Of a stretch of DNA of 61,189 nucleotides, positions 11,023 through 22,256 are shown piece by piece (the stretch's first letter is position 1; every line of letters starts with the position of its first letter). The position numbers and the translations under genes were made by a program. The notes beneath the pieces are model-generated. The model was not told where the DNA came from. It saw nothing but the letters and a program-made list of their open reading frames with translations, and did not search any database. Origin of the DNA: Bradyrhizobium sp. (GTDB lineage: Bacteria > Pseudomonadota > Alphaproteobacteria > Rhizobiales > Xanthobacteraceae); the NCBI RefSeq assembly GCF_030693485.1, contig NZ_JAUYAN010000154.1, positions 1 through 61,189 of the forward strand, read 5' to 3'.

Positions 11023-11553
11023 ATGCACACGCTCGACATCAGGCTCACCACCGCGGCCGACCTGCCCGCCATCACCGAAATCTACGAACACGCGGTCCGC
11101 TACGGCACCGCGACCTTCGAATTGATCCCACCCGACCTCACCGAGATGACCCGGCGCTACGGCGTGCTGATGGAAGGCGGCTTTCCCTATTTCACCGCCG
11201 TGCTCGAAGGCCGGGTGGTCGGATACGCCTATGCCGGGGCTTACCGGCCGCGGCCGGCCTATCGATTCACGGTGGAAAATTCGGTCTATCTTCAACCGGC
11301 AATCCACCGCCGCGGGGTCGGCATGCAATTGCTGCAACGGCTGATCGCCGAATGCGAAGCACGCGGCTATCGCCAGATGATCGCGGTCATCGGCGATTCC
11401 GCCAACGCCGGGTCGATCGGCGTGCATACCAGATGCGGATTTCAGATGATCGGCACCCATCCCGATGTCGGCTTCAAATTCGGCCGCTGGCTCGATACCG
11501 TGATGATGCAGCGCGCGCTGGGGGATGGCGGCACGACATTGCCGGCTGGCTGA
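11023..11553 (+). CDS. GNAT N-acetyltransferase, phosphinothricin/methionine-sulfone type
   Basis: Cytoplasmic GCN5-related acetyltransferase of the PAT/MnaT (YncA) group, 176 residues. The acetyl-CoA pyrophosphate loop is HRRGVGMQ at about residues 95-102. The group signature AYAGAYRPRPAYRFTVE-NSVY is present in two halves, and ends with GCGF-type strand residues RCGFQMIGTHPDVGFKFGRW. Members acetylate the amino group of methionine derivatives or phosphinothricin-like amino acids; the exact substrate cannot be read from sequence. It is flanked by a terminator upstream and a palindromic repeat downstream. Confidence 0.9.
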   Translation: MHTLDIRLTTAADLPAITEIYEHAVRYGTATFELIPPDLTEMTRRYGVLMEGGFPYFTAVLEGRVVGYAYAGAYRPRPAYRFTVENSVYLQPAIHRRGVGMQLLQRLIAECEARGYRQMIAVIGDSANAGSIGVHTRCGFQMIGTHPDVGFKFGRWLDTVMMQRALGDGGTTLPAG

Positions 11554-11557
11554 TTCA

Positions 11558-11579
11558 AAATATCGAAAACAACCCCATG
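11558..11579 (+). repeat. 22-bp dispersed repeat, copy 1
   Basis: This segment begins AAATATCGAAAACAACCCC and ends CATG. It is identical over 22 bases to 44758-44779. Both copies lie just after the stop of a gene and before a non-coding stretch. Confidence 0.75.
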
Positions 11580-11594
11580 CAATGCCGTGTCAAT

Positions 11595-11701
11595 GTCATT
11601 CCGGGGGCGGCACGCCAGAGCCGAACCCGGAATCTGGCGAAGCAAGCACGTGTCCGATCTCGAGATTCCGGATCCAGCGCTGCGCGCTGGTCCGGAATGA
11701 C
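11595..11701. repeat. Palindromic intergenic repeat, CATTCCGGG family, copy A2
   Basis: GTCATTCCGGG at the left end is complementary to TCCGGAATGAC at the right end. The inner arms are CCCGGAATC and GATTCCGG. It fills the gap between convergent genes. Confidence 0.8.
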
Positions 11702-11710
11702 AAGCGAATG

Positions 11711-12082
11711 TCACACCACCGCCAGCTTGCGGTCGATCACCAGCAGCACGCGATCGAGTTCATGGCCGCGGCGCAGGATCAGCCCGCTTGCCGAGATCAC
11801 GCTGTAGATGCCCTGCTTGCGCGCCAGCCGCGGATCTTTCTCGATGCGGTAGATCGGAACTTCCGAGGCGCGGCGGAACACCGAGAACACCGCGCGATCT
11901 CTCAGAAAATCGATGGCGTAGTCGCGCCATTCGCCGTCGGCGACCATGCGCCCGTACAGATTCAAGATGCGATTGAGTTCGATACGATTAAAGGTCACGA
12001 GGCTCGGCGTTGGACTTGCAGCGCCATTGCGCACCGCCGCGCGGGCCTCGCTCGGATCGGCTTCCTCCGACGTTGAACTCAT
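11711..12082 (-). CDS. DUF2794 domain protein
   Basis: A 123-residue soluble protein of the DUF2794 family, found mainly in alphaproteobacteria and of unknown function. Visible family traits are LVTFNRIELNRILNLYGRMV, EWRDYAIDFLRD, and the C-terminal HELDRVLLVIDRKL. The start at 12082 gives MSSTSEEADP with GGAGG 5 bases upstream; a longer frame to 12121 lacks such a site. It is divergent from the non-coding region at 12.1-12.4 kb. Confidence 0.85.
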   Translation of the reverse strand: MSSTSEEADPSEARAAVRNGAASPTPSLVTFNRIELNRILNLYGRMVADGEWRDYAIDFLRDRAVFSVFRRASEVPIYRIEKDPRLARKQGIYSVISASGLILRRGHELDRVLLVIDRKLAVV

Positions 12083-12240
12083 GGGCGCCTCCGTGTCATC
12101 TCGGCGACATGATTGCGCCAACCGGACGCGCCTGCAAGAGGCCAGGGTGATCGAATTGGACCCAGGACGGAATGGCCGCCCTCCAGACCGACGTCACGGG
12201 AACGTTAGAGCAATCATAATACCGCCCCACTTCCGCCAAG

Positions 12241-12401
12241 CGCCCGCCCTTTCGGGTTGCGACAAACAAATCCTGCGTTGGCCCGGTCCTTTCAGCTCCG
12301 GATTCCTCAGCCCCCAGCCCCCCGGGGCAGTCGGGATCGGGCCTGTTCGCAGGATAGTTTATCCCCATACTGGGCCAACGAAAGTTGGTCCTTTTTGTTT
12401 T
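12241..12401 (+). ncRNA. Candidate small RNA with its own terminator
   Basis: Three helices can be drawn in order. The first is a 5' hairpin at 12241-12261 (CCC...GGG with GC/GC). An A-rich single-stranded linker ACAAACAAA follows. Next is a long rod at 12270-12355, closed by ATCCTGCG/CGCAGGAT, then GGCCCG/CGGGCC, then ATTCC/GGGAT. The last is a terminator hairpin at 12372-12391 with a T-rich tail. The flanking genes are both on the minus strand, so the terminator belongs to neither. A weak -10-like CATAAT lies at 12215-12220. No known family is recognised. The 5' end is uncertain. Confidence 0.45.
12372..12401 (+). terminator. Orphan Rho-independent terminator
   Basis: The 8-bp stem GGGCCAAC/GTTGGTCC (one G-T pair) has a GAAA tetraloop and is followed by TTTTTGTTTT. 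No plus-strand gene precedes it. Confidence 0.75.
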
Positions 12402-12421
12402 GCGCGTGTGGATTCTTAGCC

Positions 12422-12508
12422 GTCATTCCGGGGCGCGCGCGAACCCGGAATCCAGCAGCCTTTCATTGCCTGAATGAGATTCCGGATTCGCGCGCGCCCC
12501 GGAATGAC
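12422..12508. repeat. Palindromic intergenic repeat, CATTCCGGG family, copy A3
   Basis: GTCATTCCGGGGCGCGCGCG at the left pairs with CGCGCGCCCCGGAATGAC at the right. The inner arms are CCCGGAATC and GATTCCGG. It abuts the 3' end of the DUF1223 gene. Confidence 0.85.
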
Positions 12509-12520
12509 TGGAAGAAAATC

Positions 12521-13285
12521 TCAGCGCAGCGACCTGTACGCGGCCCCCAACATCGCGCCGGGCTTTTCCCGCCTGCCGCCCTGGACGAACACCACCGCGG
12601 CATCGATGCCTTCGTGTGAAATATTCTCCAGCGGCACGGTCCAGCTGCCGGCCGAGCCGTTCCAGTCGCCGACCTTGAGCAGATTGCGCACCACATTGTA
12701 GTAGGTGACCTTCTGCCCGCGATTCTCGCCCTTCCCGATCAAAATCGGCACTTCCCTGGTGACCGAACAGATCCAGACTTCGCCGAGTGAAGCGGCGGGG
12801 CCCTTGGTCGAGGCGGCGACCGAAACCGTCACCTGCTTGCCGGCCAGCGCGATCGATACCGGCACCGACATGACGCCGTCGGCCTTCGCGGTATCGCCGA
12901 TCGCGCTGTCGATCGCGGCGCGATCACTGCCGATCACCTGTGCCGACCCGTTGACGATGACCTGCGGCGTGTAGACGTTGCGATCGCCGCGCGCTGCCGA
13001 ATAGGCTTTCTGACGCGCGCTGAAACGTGAATCAGCCAGCGTGTCCTTCCAGCCGAGATAATCCCAGTAGTCGATCGGCATGCTCAGCGCGATCACGTCG
13101 GGATCCCTGGCGAGATCACCGATGATCTTGTCGGCCGGCGGGCATGACGAGCATCCCTGCGACGTGAACAATTCGACCACCGCGCGCGGGTCGGCATGGG
13201 CCGGACTGATGATCGCCACAATGGCGCAGACGCCGAGCGCCCCCGACCATCGTGAGATAGAGTTACAGGCCATCAATACTGTCAT
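12521..13285 (-). CDS. Exported DUF1223 thioredoxin-like protein
   Basis: A 254-residue protein with an N-terminal signal peptide (hydrophobic stretch about residues 14-29, ending SPAHA) and then the DUF1223 core. The core begins VVELFTSQGCSSCPPADK, a thioredoxin-fold start with a CxxC pair at about residues 45 and 48. It also has MPIDYWDYLGWKD and TPQVIVNG, typical of the family. It is probably a periplasmic redox or metal-related protein; no substrate is known. An alternative start is the ATG four codons in (13273). It is followed at once by repeat A3. Confidence 0.88.
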   Translation of the reverse strand: MTVLMACNSISRWSGALGVCAIVAIISPAHADPRAVVELFTSQGCSSCPPADKIIGDLARDPDVIALSMPIDYWDYLGWKDTLADSRFSARQKAYSAARGDRNVYTPQVIVNGSAQVIGSDRAAIDSAIGDTAKADGVMSVPVSIALAGKQVTVSVAASTKGPAASLGEVWICSVTREVPILIGKGENRGQKVTYYNVVRNLLKVGDWNGSAGSWTVPLENISHEGIDAAVVFVQGGRREKPGAMLGAAYRSLR

Positions 13286-13426
13286 ATCAGAGAACCGCCG
13301 GGCATTCGCATCAAGGCCGTCAGGATTTGGCCGTTAAGATTTGTGGCTTAAACGCGCGAACGCGGCCCTTCATAGGCCGCCTTCCCGTTACTCGCCACTC
13401 ACTTAGCGGTGAGGCCCCGATCACGA

Positions 13427-16147
<2,721 letters not shown>

Positions 16148-16171
16148 GTGTGGCAATCCCAATTGTCAGTT

Positions 16172-16188
16172 ATACCCGGCAAGGGTAT
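16172..16188. promoter_or_regulatory. Short inverted repeat upstream of acnA
   Basis: ATACCC and GGGTAT are separated by five bases, 25 bases upstream of the acnA ATG (minus strand). It could be a small operator or a leader hairpin. Confidence 0.3.
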
Positions 16189-16259
16189 TTAGGCACCGCA
16201 GGAGAGGCTTGGCCTGGTGGCTTGCAGCGGCCGATTGTGTGCTGCATCAAGTTCCGGCT

Positions 16260-16276
16260 TATAGAATCTTTCCAGG
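16260..16276. promoter_or_regulatory. Possible Irr/ICE-like box between acnA and ccmA
   Basis: TATAGAATCTTTCCAGG resembles the rhizobial Irr box TTTAGAANNNTTCTAAA as I recall it, with 10 of 14 defined positions agreeing (TAGAA, three free bases, TTC, then an A). This is a partial match only. Iron control of aconitase and haem-protein assembly would be sensible, but it is not shown. Confidence 0.25.
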
Positions 16277-16309
16277 AGCACCGCCACACCGGCAAGCGTG
16301 CTGCAGCAT

Positions 16310-16339
16310 TGCGGTACCCACAAATTCTGATGCGGTACC
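16310..16339. promoter_or_regulatory. Direct repeat TGCGGTACC, two copies 21 bp apart
   Basis: TGCGGTACC occurs at 16310-16318 and 16331-16339, spaced by exactly two helical turns, 32-61 bases upstream of the ccmA ATG. Each copy contains the palindrome GGTACC. It is a candidate binding site for a dimeric regulator. Confidence 0.35.
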
Positions 16340-16370
16340 GATAGTTTCCAAAGGGCTGTGAAAGGCCAGA

Positions 16371-16973
16371 ATGCGGCTCTCGGGAAGCGGCGTCAGATGT
16401 GTGCGGGGCGGCCGGGAGGTGTTTTCCGGCCTCGATTTCTCGGCGTCCGCCGGCGAGGCGCTGGCCGTGACCGGCCGCAACGGCTCCGGCAAGACCTCCC
16501 TGCTGCGGTTGATCGCGGGCCTGCTGACGCCGGAGGGCGGATCGATCGGTCTCGAAGGCGGCACCGGAGAGCTGACCCTGCCCGAACAGGCCCATTTGCT
16601 CGGCCATCGCGACGCGCTCAAGCCTGCCCTCAGTGTGCTGGAAAACCTCGCCTTCTGGCGGGAATTTCTCGGCGGCGAGGCCTTCGACCTGGCGGAATGC
16701 CTGGCCGCGGTGGGGCTCGATCACGCCGCACAGCTGCCGGCGGCGTTTCTGTCGGCCGGGCAGCGGCGGCGGCTCTCGATCGCCCGGCTGCTCGCTGCAC
16801 GCCGGCCGATCTGGCTGCTGGACGAGCCCACCAATGCGCTCGATACCTCGGGGCAGGCGATGTTCGCAGCCCTGATGGGCGATCACCTGGCCCGCGGCGG
16901 CCTCATCATCGCCGCGACCCATGCGCCGCTGGGAATTGCCGCGCGCGAGTTGCGGATCGGGGATGCCGCATGA
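16371..16973 (+). CDS. ccmA: Haem exporter ATP-binding protein CcmA
   Basis: ATPase of the CcmABCD complex, which releases holo-CcmE during cytochrome c maturation (system I). The 200-residue protein has Walker A GRNGSGKT at residues 35-42, a divergent signature [15 protein letters not shown], and Walker [12 protein letters not shown]. The SAGQ rather than SGGQ signature is typical of CcmA. Its stop overlaps the ccmB start (ATGA). It corresponds to cycV of B. japonicum. Confidence 0.95.
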   Translation: MRLSGSGVRCVRGGREVFSGLDFSASAGEALAVTGRNGSGKTSLLRLIAGLLTPEGGSIGLEGGTGELTLPEQAHLLGHRDALKPALSVLENLAFWREFLGGEAFDLAECLAAVGLDHAAQLPAAFLSAGQRRRLSIARLLAARRPIWLLDEPTNALDTSGQAMFAALMGDHLARGGLIIAATHAPLGIAARELRIGDAA

Positions 16974-17638
16974 CCGCGCTGGCCGCCCTGATTCGACGGG
17001 ATATCCGGATCGCGCTGCGGGTCGGCGGCGGCGCGCTGATCGGCGTGCTGTTCTTCCTCACCGTCGTGGTGCTGATGCCGTTCGCGGTCGGCCCCGACCT
17101 CGCATTGCTGACGCGGCTGGGCCCTGCGATTCTCTGGCTCGGCGCGCTGCTGGCGAGCCTTCTCACGCTCGACCGGCTGTTCATGGCCGACCATGAGGAT
17201 GGTTCGCTCGACCTGATCGTGATGAGCCGCACGCCGCTGGAACTGACCTGCGCGGCAAAGGCGCTGGCGCACTGGCTGGCGGCGGGGGTGCCGCTGATTC
17301 TCGCCACCCCGGTGCTCGGCCTGCTGTTGAACCTGGATGCGACCGCAACGGCGGCGGTGGCGCTGACACTGCTGGCGGGCACGCCGGCGCTGACCTTCAC
17401 CGGCATGATCGGCGCCGCGCTGGCGGTGACGCTGCATCGCGGCGGATTATTGCTGGCCGTGCTGGTGCTGCCGCTGTCGATCCCGGTACTCATTTTCGGC
17501 GTCGCCGCCTCGCAGGCCGCGATATCGGGGCCGCTGGCGTTCGGTACGCCGTTTTCGATCCTGTGCGCGCTATCCCTCGTCAGCCTCGTGATCGGACCGT
17601 TCGCGGCCGCCGCCAGCCTGCGGCACGGGCTGGATTGA
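16970..17638 (+). CDS. ccmB: Haem exporter permease CcmB
   Basis: A 222-residue inner-membrane protein with about six transmembrane segments, partner of CcmA. Its N-terminus [20 protein letters not shown] leads into the first helix, and the [16 protein letters not shown] loop is typical of CcmB. The ATG at 16970 overlaps the ccmA stop by 4 bases. It corresponds to cycW. Confidence 0.94.
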   Translation: MTALAALIRRDIRIALRVGGGALIGVLFFLTVVVLMPFAVGPDLALLTRLGPAILWLGALLASLLTLDRLFMADHEDGSLDLIVMSRTPLELTCAAKALAHWLAAGVPLILATPVLGLLLNLDATATAAVALTLLAGTPALTFTGMIGAALAVTLHRGGLLLAVLVLPLSIPVLIFGVAASQAAISGPLAFGTPFSILCALSLVSLVIGPFAAAASLRHGLD

Positions 17639-17720
17639 TGCCGATCAACTCTCGCGGAGCCGAAATGAAACAAACGAAGTCAGATTGCCTGCCGCGAGTG
17701 CTGCGACTATCAGGGATGCC

Positions 17721-18452
17721 ATGACGCTGATCGATCTCGCCAACCCGACCCGGTTCCTCAACCTGACTTCACGGGTCCTGCCGTGGCTTGCGGCCGCAAC
17801 CGCCATCCTGCTGCTGATCGGCCTCTACCAGGCCGCGATGGCGCCCGACGATTACCAGCAGGGCGCCACCGTCAAGATCATGTTCGTCCATGTGCCGAAT
17901 GCCTGGCTCGCGATGTTCGTCTGGGGCGTGATGAGCGTTGCCGCCCTGGGCACGCTAGTATGGCGGCATCCGCTGGCGGATGTCGCCGCCAAGGCCGCCG
18001 CCCCGATCGGCGCGGCCTTCACCTTTCTGGCCCTGGTCACCGGCTCGCTATGGGGGCGGCCGATGTGGGGCACCTACTGGGAGTGGGATGCGCGGCTGAC
18101 CTCGGTGCTGATCCTGTTCCTGATGTATCTCGGCCTGATCGCGCTGTGGCGCGCTGTGGAAGACCCGTCGCGCGCGGCGCGCGCCGCCGCGGTACTGACG
18201 CTGGTCGGCGCTCTCAATCTGCCGATCATCAAATTCTCGGTGGACTGGTGGAATACGCTGCATCAGCCGGCGTCGGTGCTGCGGATGGGCGGATCTTCGC
18301 TCGACCGCAGCTTCCTGATTCCGCTGCTGGTGATGGCGGTGGCGTTCTCGCTGCTGTTCGTCACGCTGCATCTGGCAGCGATGCGCAACGAGATCCTGCG
18401 CCGCCGGGTGCGCAGCCTGCAGATGATGCAAGCCAGCCGGCGTTCGGCATGA
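17721..18452 (+). CDS. ccmC: Haem transporter/maturation protein CcmC
   Basis: A 243-residue membrane protein that presents haem to CcmE in the periplasm. It has six transmembrane segments and the tryptophan-rich haem-handling motif [18 protein letters not shown] at about residues 112-130. The conserved periplasmic histidines are in MFVHVPNAW and WNTLHQPAS. The ATG at 17721 is preferred over an upstream frame start at 17685 because the family starts close to [12 protein letters not shown]. It overlaps ccmD by 4 bases. It corresponds to cycZ. Confidence 0.95.
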   Translation: MTLIDLANPTRFLNLTSRVLPWLAAATAILLLIGLYQAAMAPDDYQQGATVKIMFVHVPNAWLAMFVWGVMSVAALGTLVWRHPLADVAAKAAAPIGAAFTFLALVTGSLWGRPMWGTYWEWDARLTSVLILFLMYLGLIALWRAVEDPSRAARAAAVLTLVGALNLPIIKFSVDWWNTLHQPASVLRMGGSSLDRSFLIPLLVMAVAFSLLFVTLHLAAMRNEILRRRVRSLQMMQASRRSA

Positions 18453-18634
18453 CCGCGATGTCGCTCGGTCCCCACGCCTCCTTCATCGTGACGTCCTACG
18501 CGCTGGCATCGGCCGTGGTGCTGCTGCTGATCGTCTGGATCGCGATCGATTATCGCCGCCAGAAGGCGCGGCTGCGCGAGCTCGAAGCCAGCGGCGTGGT
18601 CCGGCGCTCCGGCCGCGGCGCGGCGGACGTCTGA
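18449..18634 (+). CDS. ccmD: Haem exporter small subunit CcmD
   Basis: A 61-residue single-pass membrane protein. The hydrophobic helix is at about residues 11-33 and is followed by a charged cytoplasmic tail [17 protein letters not shown]. Size, topology and position between ccmC and ccmG identify it as CcmD, which is needed for release of holo-CcmE. The start overlaps the ccmC stop (ATGA), and its stop overlaps the ccmG start (TGATG). It corresponds to cycX. Confidence 0.92.
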   Translation: MTAMSLGPHASFIVTSYALASAVVLLLIVWIAIDYRRQKARLRELEASGVVRRSGRGAADV

Positions 18635-19221
18635 TGGGCAAATCCTCGATCCCGGGCGCGCCGCCGCGCAGCCGGCGCTGGGTGGTGGCGCTGCCGCTGG
18701 TCGGCTTCATGGCGGTGGCCGGCCTGTTCCTGCTGCGGCTGTATGGCGGCGATCCCGCGAAACTCCCCTCCGCCCTGATCGGCCGGCCGGCGCCGCAGAC
18801 CGCCCTGCCGCCGCTGCAGGGCCTGGTGCAGGACGGCGTCCAGGTCCCCGGGCTCGATCCCGCCGTGTTCAAGGGCAAGGTCAGCGTCGTCAATGTGTGG
18901 GCGTCCTGGTGCGTGCCCTGCCATGACGAGGCGCCGCTGCTGACCGAACTCGGCAAGGACAAGCGGCTGCAGCTCGTCGGCATCAATTACAAGGATGCGC
19001 CCGATAATGCGCGGCGCTTCCTCGGCCGCTACGGCAATCCGTTCAGCTTCGTCGGCGTCGACGGCAACGGCCGCGGCTCGATCGAATGGGGCGTCTACGG
19101 TGTGCCCGAGACTTTCGTGGTCGGGCGGGAGGGCACGATTCTCTACAAGATGGTCGGCCCGGTGACGAAGGCGAATTTCGAAACCGTGCTCAAGGTAGAG
19201 ATCGAGAAAGCGTTGAAGTGA
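18634..19221 (+). CDS. ccmG: Thiol:disulfide interchange protein CcmG/DsbE
   Basis: Membrane-anchored periplasmic thioredoxin that reduces apocytochrome c CxxCH cysteines. It has 195 residues, a single N-terminal anchor helix at about residues 16-36, the active site WCVPC (Cys93, Cys96), and the cis-proline segment GVYGVPETF that is diagnostic of CcmG. It is the last gene of the ccmABCDG operon. The later maturation genes (ccmE, ccmF, ccmH and ccmI equivalents) are not in this window. It corresponds to cycY. Confidence 0.95.
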   Translation: MGKSSIPGAPPRSRRWVVALPLVGFMAVAGLFLLRLYGGDPAKLPSALIGRPAPQTALPPLQGLVQDGVQVPGLDPAVFKGKVSVVNVWASWCVPCHDEAPLLTELGKDKRLQLVGINYKDAPDNARRFLGRYGNPFSFVGVDGNGRGSIEWGVYGVPETFVVGREGTILYKMVGPVTKANFETVLKVEIEKALK

Positions 19222-19231
19222 CCACGTAGTC

Positions 19232-19295
19232 GTCATTCCCCGACGCGCCGATTGGCGCGTCTGAGGGCATCGCGCACCGATGAACCCGGAATGAC
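19232..19295. repeat. Palindromic intergenic repeat, CATTCC family, copy A4 (short)
   Basis: GTCATTCCCCG at the left and ACCCGGAATGAC at the right are complementary. The inner arms GACGCGCCGATTGGCGCGTC form a tight palindrome. It follows ccmG. Confidence 0.7.
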
Positions 19296-19418
19296 CAAGA
19301 GAAACACCCGCAAATATATTTCCACTTTTATCTGCCGTTCATTTGGCGGCCATGGCGCCGCCACGAATTCGAAGCTAGCTTGATGGCGTTACTTAAACCG
19401 TCCTTGGAGGGCACCCAC

Positions 19419-19790
19419 ATGCGTCATTTCACGCTTGCTTCACTTGCTGCAACTGCACTCACCCTTGGCTTGCTGACGGCTACGCCGGTTTTGGCCCAAG
19501 CCACCCAACCTGCCGCCAAATCCGACAGTAAGATGGCTCCGGCCGCTCCCGCGAAGGCCCCGGCCACCGAATCGAAAATGGCGCCGGCTCCCAAGGTCGA
19601 ACTGCTCGACATCAATTCCGCAACCGCCGAACAGCTCGACGCGCTCCCGGGAGTCGGCAAGGCCTATTCGGCGGCGATCATCAAGGGCCGTCCCTACAAG
19701 GGCAAGGACGATCTGGTGAAGAACAAGATCGTGCCCGAGAAGACCTATGACGGCATCAAGGACAAGATCGTCGCCAAGCAGAAGAGCTGA
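19419..19790 (+). CDS. Exported helix-hairpin-helix (ComEA-like) protein
   Basis: A 123-residue protein with a signal peptide ([19 protein letters not shown]... ending VLAQA), then an Ala/Pro/Lys-rich linker of about 40 residues. A single HhH domain follows: [20 protein letters not shown] and [20 protein letters not shown]. The start at 19419 has GGAGG 8 bases upstream. ComEA-type HhH domains bind DNA in the periplasm during transformation, but short secreted versions are common in Rhizobiales and their role is unknown. No other competence genes are nearby. Confidence 0.85.
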   Translation: MRHFTLASLAATALTLGLLTATPVLAQATQPAAKSDSKMAPAAPAKAPATESKMAPAPKVELLDINSATAEQLDALPGVGKAYSAAIIKGRPYKGKDDLVKNKIVPEKTYDGIKDKIVAKQKS

Positions 19791-19800
19791 TCTTTCTTAC

Positions 19801-19924
19801 CTCTCCCCGCTTGCGGGGAGAGGTCGAAGCCGAAGGCTTCGGGTGAGGGGACTCTCCGCGAGTCTGAATGCACGGAGACAGCCCCTCACCCCAGCCCTCT
19901 CCCCGCAAGAGCGGGGCGAGGGAG
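19801..19924. repeat. Intergenic repeat, CTCTCCCC family, copy C2
   Basis: CTCTCCCCGCTTGCGGGGAG at the left is matched by CTCTCCCCGCAAGAGCGGGG at the right. The inner arms are GGGTGAGGGG and CCCCTCACCC. It lies between convergent genes. Confidence 0.85.
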
Positions 19925-19941
19925 CAGAACGGCGCGAGACC

Positions 19942-20544
19942 TCACCCCTTCGTCACATCGCCCGCTTCGGCTTCGCTGGCTTCCAGCGATGCCGGCTCAA
20001 GATGATAGCGCTTGATCAGCGGCATCTGCGCGATCGCAAACGCCATCGTCAGCGGCACCATGCCGAACACCTTGAAGCCGACCCAGAAATCGGTGCTCTG
20101 GGTACGCCAGATGATTTCGTTCAGGATCGCCATCGCGAAAAAGAACAGCGCCCAGCGCAGCGTCAGGACGCGCCAGCCCTGCGGCGTGAGATTGAACATC
20201 TGGTCGAACATGATGGCGATGAAGGAGCGGCCGAACAGCAGCCCGCCGCCGAGGACCGCCGCGAACAGCGAATAGACGATCGTCGGTTTCATCTTGATGA
20301 AGGTCTCGTCGTGCAGCACCAGCGTCAGGGTGCCGAACACGATGACGACGATGGCGGTCACGATCGCCATCATCGGAACGTGCCGCGTCACCACATAGGA
20401 CGCGATCATCGCCGCGGTCACCGCCACCATGAACGCGCCGGTGGCGATGAACAGGTTGAACTTGGCGTTGGCGATGAAGAAGATCATCAGCGGCCCGAGT
20501 TCGGTCGCGAGCTTGAACAGCGGATGCGGCGTGGCTTTGTCCAT
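19942..20544 (-). CDS. ispZ: Septation protein A / inner membrane protein YciB
   Basis: A 200-residue inner-membrane protein with about five hydrophobic segments. The family pattern [18 protein letters not shown] starts the protein and [20 protein letters not shown] and [17 protein letters not shown] follow, as in YciB/IspZ. It is linked to cell-envelope integrity and septation in enterics and Shigella. The start at 20544 (MDKATPHPL) lies directly after the ftsY stop, so the two genes are coupled; a longer frame would run into ftsY. Confidence 0.93.
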   Translation of the reverse strand: MDKATPHPLFKLATELGPLMIFFIANAKFNLFIATGAFMVAVTAAMIASYVVTRHVPMMAIVTAIVVIVFGTLTLVLHDETFIKMKPTIVYSLFAAVLGGGLLFGRSFIAIMFDQMFNLTPQGWRVLTLRWALFFFAMAILNEIIWRTQSTDFWVGFKVFGMVPLTMAFAIAQMPLIKRYHLEPASLEASEAEAGDVTKG

Positions 20545-20545
20545 A

Positions 20546-21490
20546 CTAACCTTCAATCCCGGCGATCGCCTGGGCGAAATCGCGTGCGGTGAACGGCGCG
20601 AGGTCGTCGATACCCTCGCCGACACCAATAAAATGCACCGGCAGTTTGTGCTTTTCGGCCAGCGCCACCAGGATGCCGCCCCGCGCGGTGCCGTCGAGTT
20701 TGGTCATGACCAGACCCGTGACACCTGCGGTACGATGAAACGCCTCGACCTGCGACAGCGCATTTTGTCCCACCGTGGCATCCAGCACCAGCAGCACGGC
20801 ATGCGGCGCCGAAGCGTCGACCTTTTTGATGACGCGAACCACCTTTTCGAGCTCGTTCATCAGCTCGGCCTTGTTCTGCAGCCGGCCGGCGGTATCGATC
20901 AGCAGCACGTCGCGCTGTTGCTCGCGCGCTTCCGTGAGGGCGTTGAAGGCGAGGCTGGCGGAATCCGAGCCCTGCGCAGCCGCGATCACAGGCGATTTGG
21001 TGCGCTCGCCCCAGATCTTCAATTGCTCGATTGCGGCGGCGCGAAAAGTGTCGCCGGCGGCCAGCATCACCTTGCGGCCTTCGGCAGCCAGCTTGGCGGC
21101 AAGCTTGCCGATGGTGGTGGTCTTGCCGGACCCGTTGACCCCGACCACCAGAATGACGAACGGCTTTTGCGCCGCATCGATCACCAGCGGCTTGGCCACC
21201 GCCGCGAGAACTTTTTCCACTTCGGTCGCGACCACCGCTTTCACGTCGTCCGCCGAGATCGTCTTGTCGTATCGGCCGTGGCCGACCGCGGCCGAAATCC
21301 GTGCCGCCACCTCGGTGCCGAGATCGGCGCGCAGCAGCACGTCCTCGATGTCCTCGAGCATGGCGCGGTCGAGCTTGCGTTTTGTCACGAGATCGGCGAC
21401 CGCGGTCCCAAGCGAGCTCGAGGTGCGCTTCAGCCCGCTGGACAGCCGCCGCCACCAGCTCAGTTTTGTCTTTTCCGGAGTGTCGTTCAT
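20546..21490 (-). CDS. ftsY: Signal recognition particle receptor FtsY
   Basis: SRP GTPase that docks Ffh-ribosome complexes at the membrane. The 314-residue form lacks the long acidic A domain of E. coli FtsY, as is common in alphaproteobacteria. The NG domain shows Walker A GVNGSGKT at about 117-124, DTAGRLQNK, and [10 protein letters not shown]. The N-terminus has a basic amphipathic start ([16 protein letters not shown]) suited to lipid contact. It is followed by ispZ with almost no gap. In many Rhizobiales it also follows mtaB; here a pseudouridine synthase gene on the other strand lies between them. Confidence 0.96.
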   Translation of the reverse strand: MNDTPEKTKLSWWRRLSSGLKRTSSSLGTAVADLVTKRKLDRAMLEDIEDVLLRADLGTEVAARISAAVGHGRYDKTISADDVKAVVATEVEKVLAAVAKPLVIDAAQKPFVILVVGVNGSGKTTTIGKLAAKLAAEGRKVMLAAGDTFRAAAIEQLKIWGERTKSPVIAAAQGSDSASLAFNALTEAREQQRDVLLIDTAGRLQNKAELMNELEKVVRVIKKVDASAPHAVLLVLDATVGQNALSQVEAFHRTAGVTGLVMTKLDGTARGGILVALAEKHKLPVHFIGVGEGIDDLAPFTARDFAQAIAGIEG

Positions 21491-21518
21491 GTCAGCGGTG
21501 TGTTAGCGGTTTCGCGCC

Positions 21519-22241
21519 ATGAGCGAAAGTCTCGACCGAACGATCCCGGTTCCCGAATTGACCGCGGAAGAAATCCAGTCCCGCGTGCTCCACCGCGACG
21601 GGCTGATGCTGGTGATCGACAAGCCGGCTGGGCTTCCGGTGCATCGCGGCCCCAAGGGCGGCGCCAACCTGGAAACCTCGTTCGATGCGTTGCGCTTCGG
21701 CCTGCCGCGGCCGCCGGTGCTGGCCCACCGGCTCGATCGGGACACCTCGGGCTGTCTCGTACTGGGACGCCACCGCAAGGCCACCGCCTCGCTCGGCCTG
21801 TTGTTCAAGCACGGCAAGATTGCAAAGACCTATTGGGCTGTGGTCGAGGGTGGCCCTGCCGAAGAAGAAGGCACCATCGACATGCCGCTCGGCCGCCTCA
21901 ACGCCGAACGCGGCTGGTGGCAGAAGCCCGACCCCGAAGGCCAGACGGCGGTCACCAACTGGAAGGTGCTGGGGCGCGGCGGCGGCCTGAGCTGGCTCGC
22001 GCTCGAACCGGTCACCGGCCGCACCCATCAATTGCGGGTCCACACCTCGGCATCGGGCTGGCCGATCTTCGGTGACAATATCTACGGCAGCGGCCCGCGT
22101 TTCGGCGAGCCGACCCTGCATCTGCATTCCCGCGAGATCGTGATCCCGATTTCCAGGAACAAGGACCCGGTGCGCGTGGTCGCGCCGGCGCCGGCGCATT
22201 TGCATGAGCGGCTCAAGATGTGCGGGTGGAATGGGGAGTAG
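21519..22241 (+). CDS. RluA-family RNA pseudouridine synthase
   Basis: A 240-residue single-domain pseudouridine synthase without an S4 domain. The catalytic motif HRLDRDTSG is at residues 70-78, with Asp73 as the nucleophile. It also has DKPAGLPVHRG, the KTYWAVVEG strand, and GRTHQLRVHTSASGWPI. It modifies rRNA or tRNA; the exact site cannot be inferred. It is divergent from ftsY with 28 bases between the starts and ends in repeat C3. Confidence 0.9.
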   Translation: MSESLDRTIPVPELTAEEIQSRVLHRDGLMLVIDKPAGLPVHRGPKGGANLETSFDALRFGLPRPPVLAHRLDRDTSGCLVLGRHRKATASLGLLFKHGKIAKTYWAVVEGGPAEEEGTIDMPLGRLNAERGWWQKPDPEGQTAVTNWKVLGRGGGLSWLALEPVTGRTHQLRVHTSASGWPIFGDNIYGSGPRFGEPTLHLHSREIVIPISRNKDPVRVVAPAPAHLHERLKMCGWNGE

Positions 22242-22256
22242 CGGCGCCAGTCGCAT

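Larger units (their letters stand above)
12083..12520. other. 438-base intergenic region with sRNA candidate and repeat
   Basis: No supported protein gene. It holds a structured plus-strand region (12241-12401) that ends in an orphan intrinsic terminator, then palindromic repeat A3 (12422-12508). A minus-strand 90-codon frame at 12096-12368 has no ribosome-binding site or family resemblance and is not called. Confidence 0.6.

Noticed and set aside
12096..12368. 90-codon minus-strand frame in the intergenic region
   Set aside because: No Shine-Dalgarno, no family resemblance, and it runs through the structured plus-strand region that has its own terminator.
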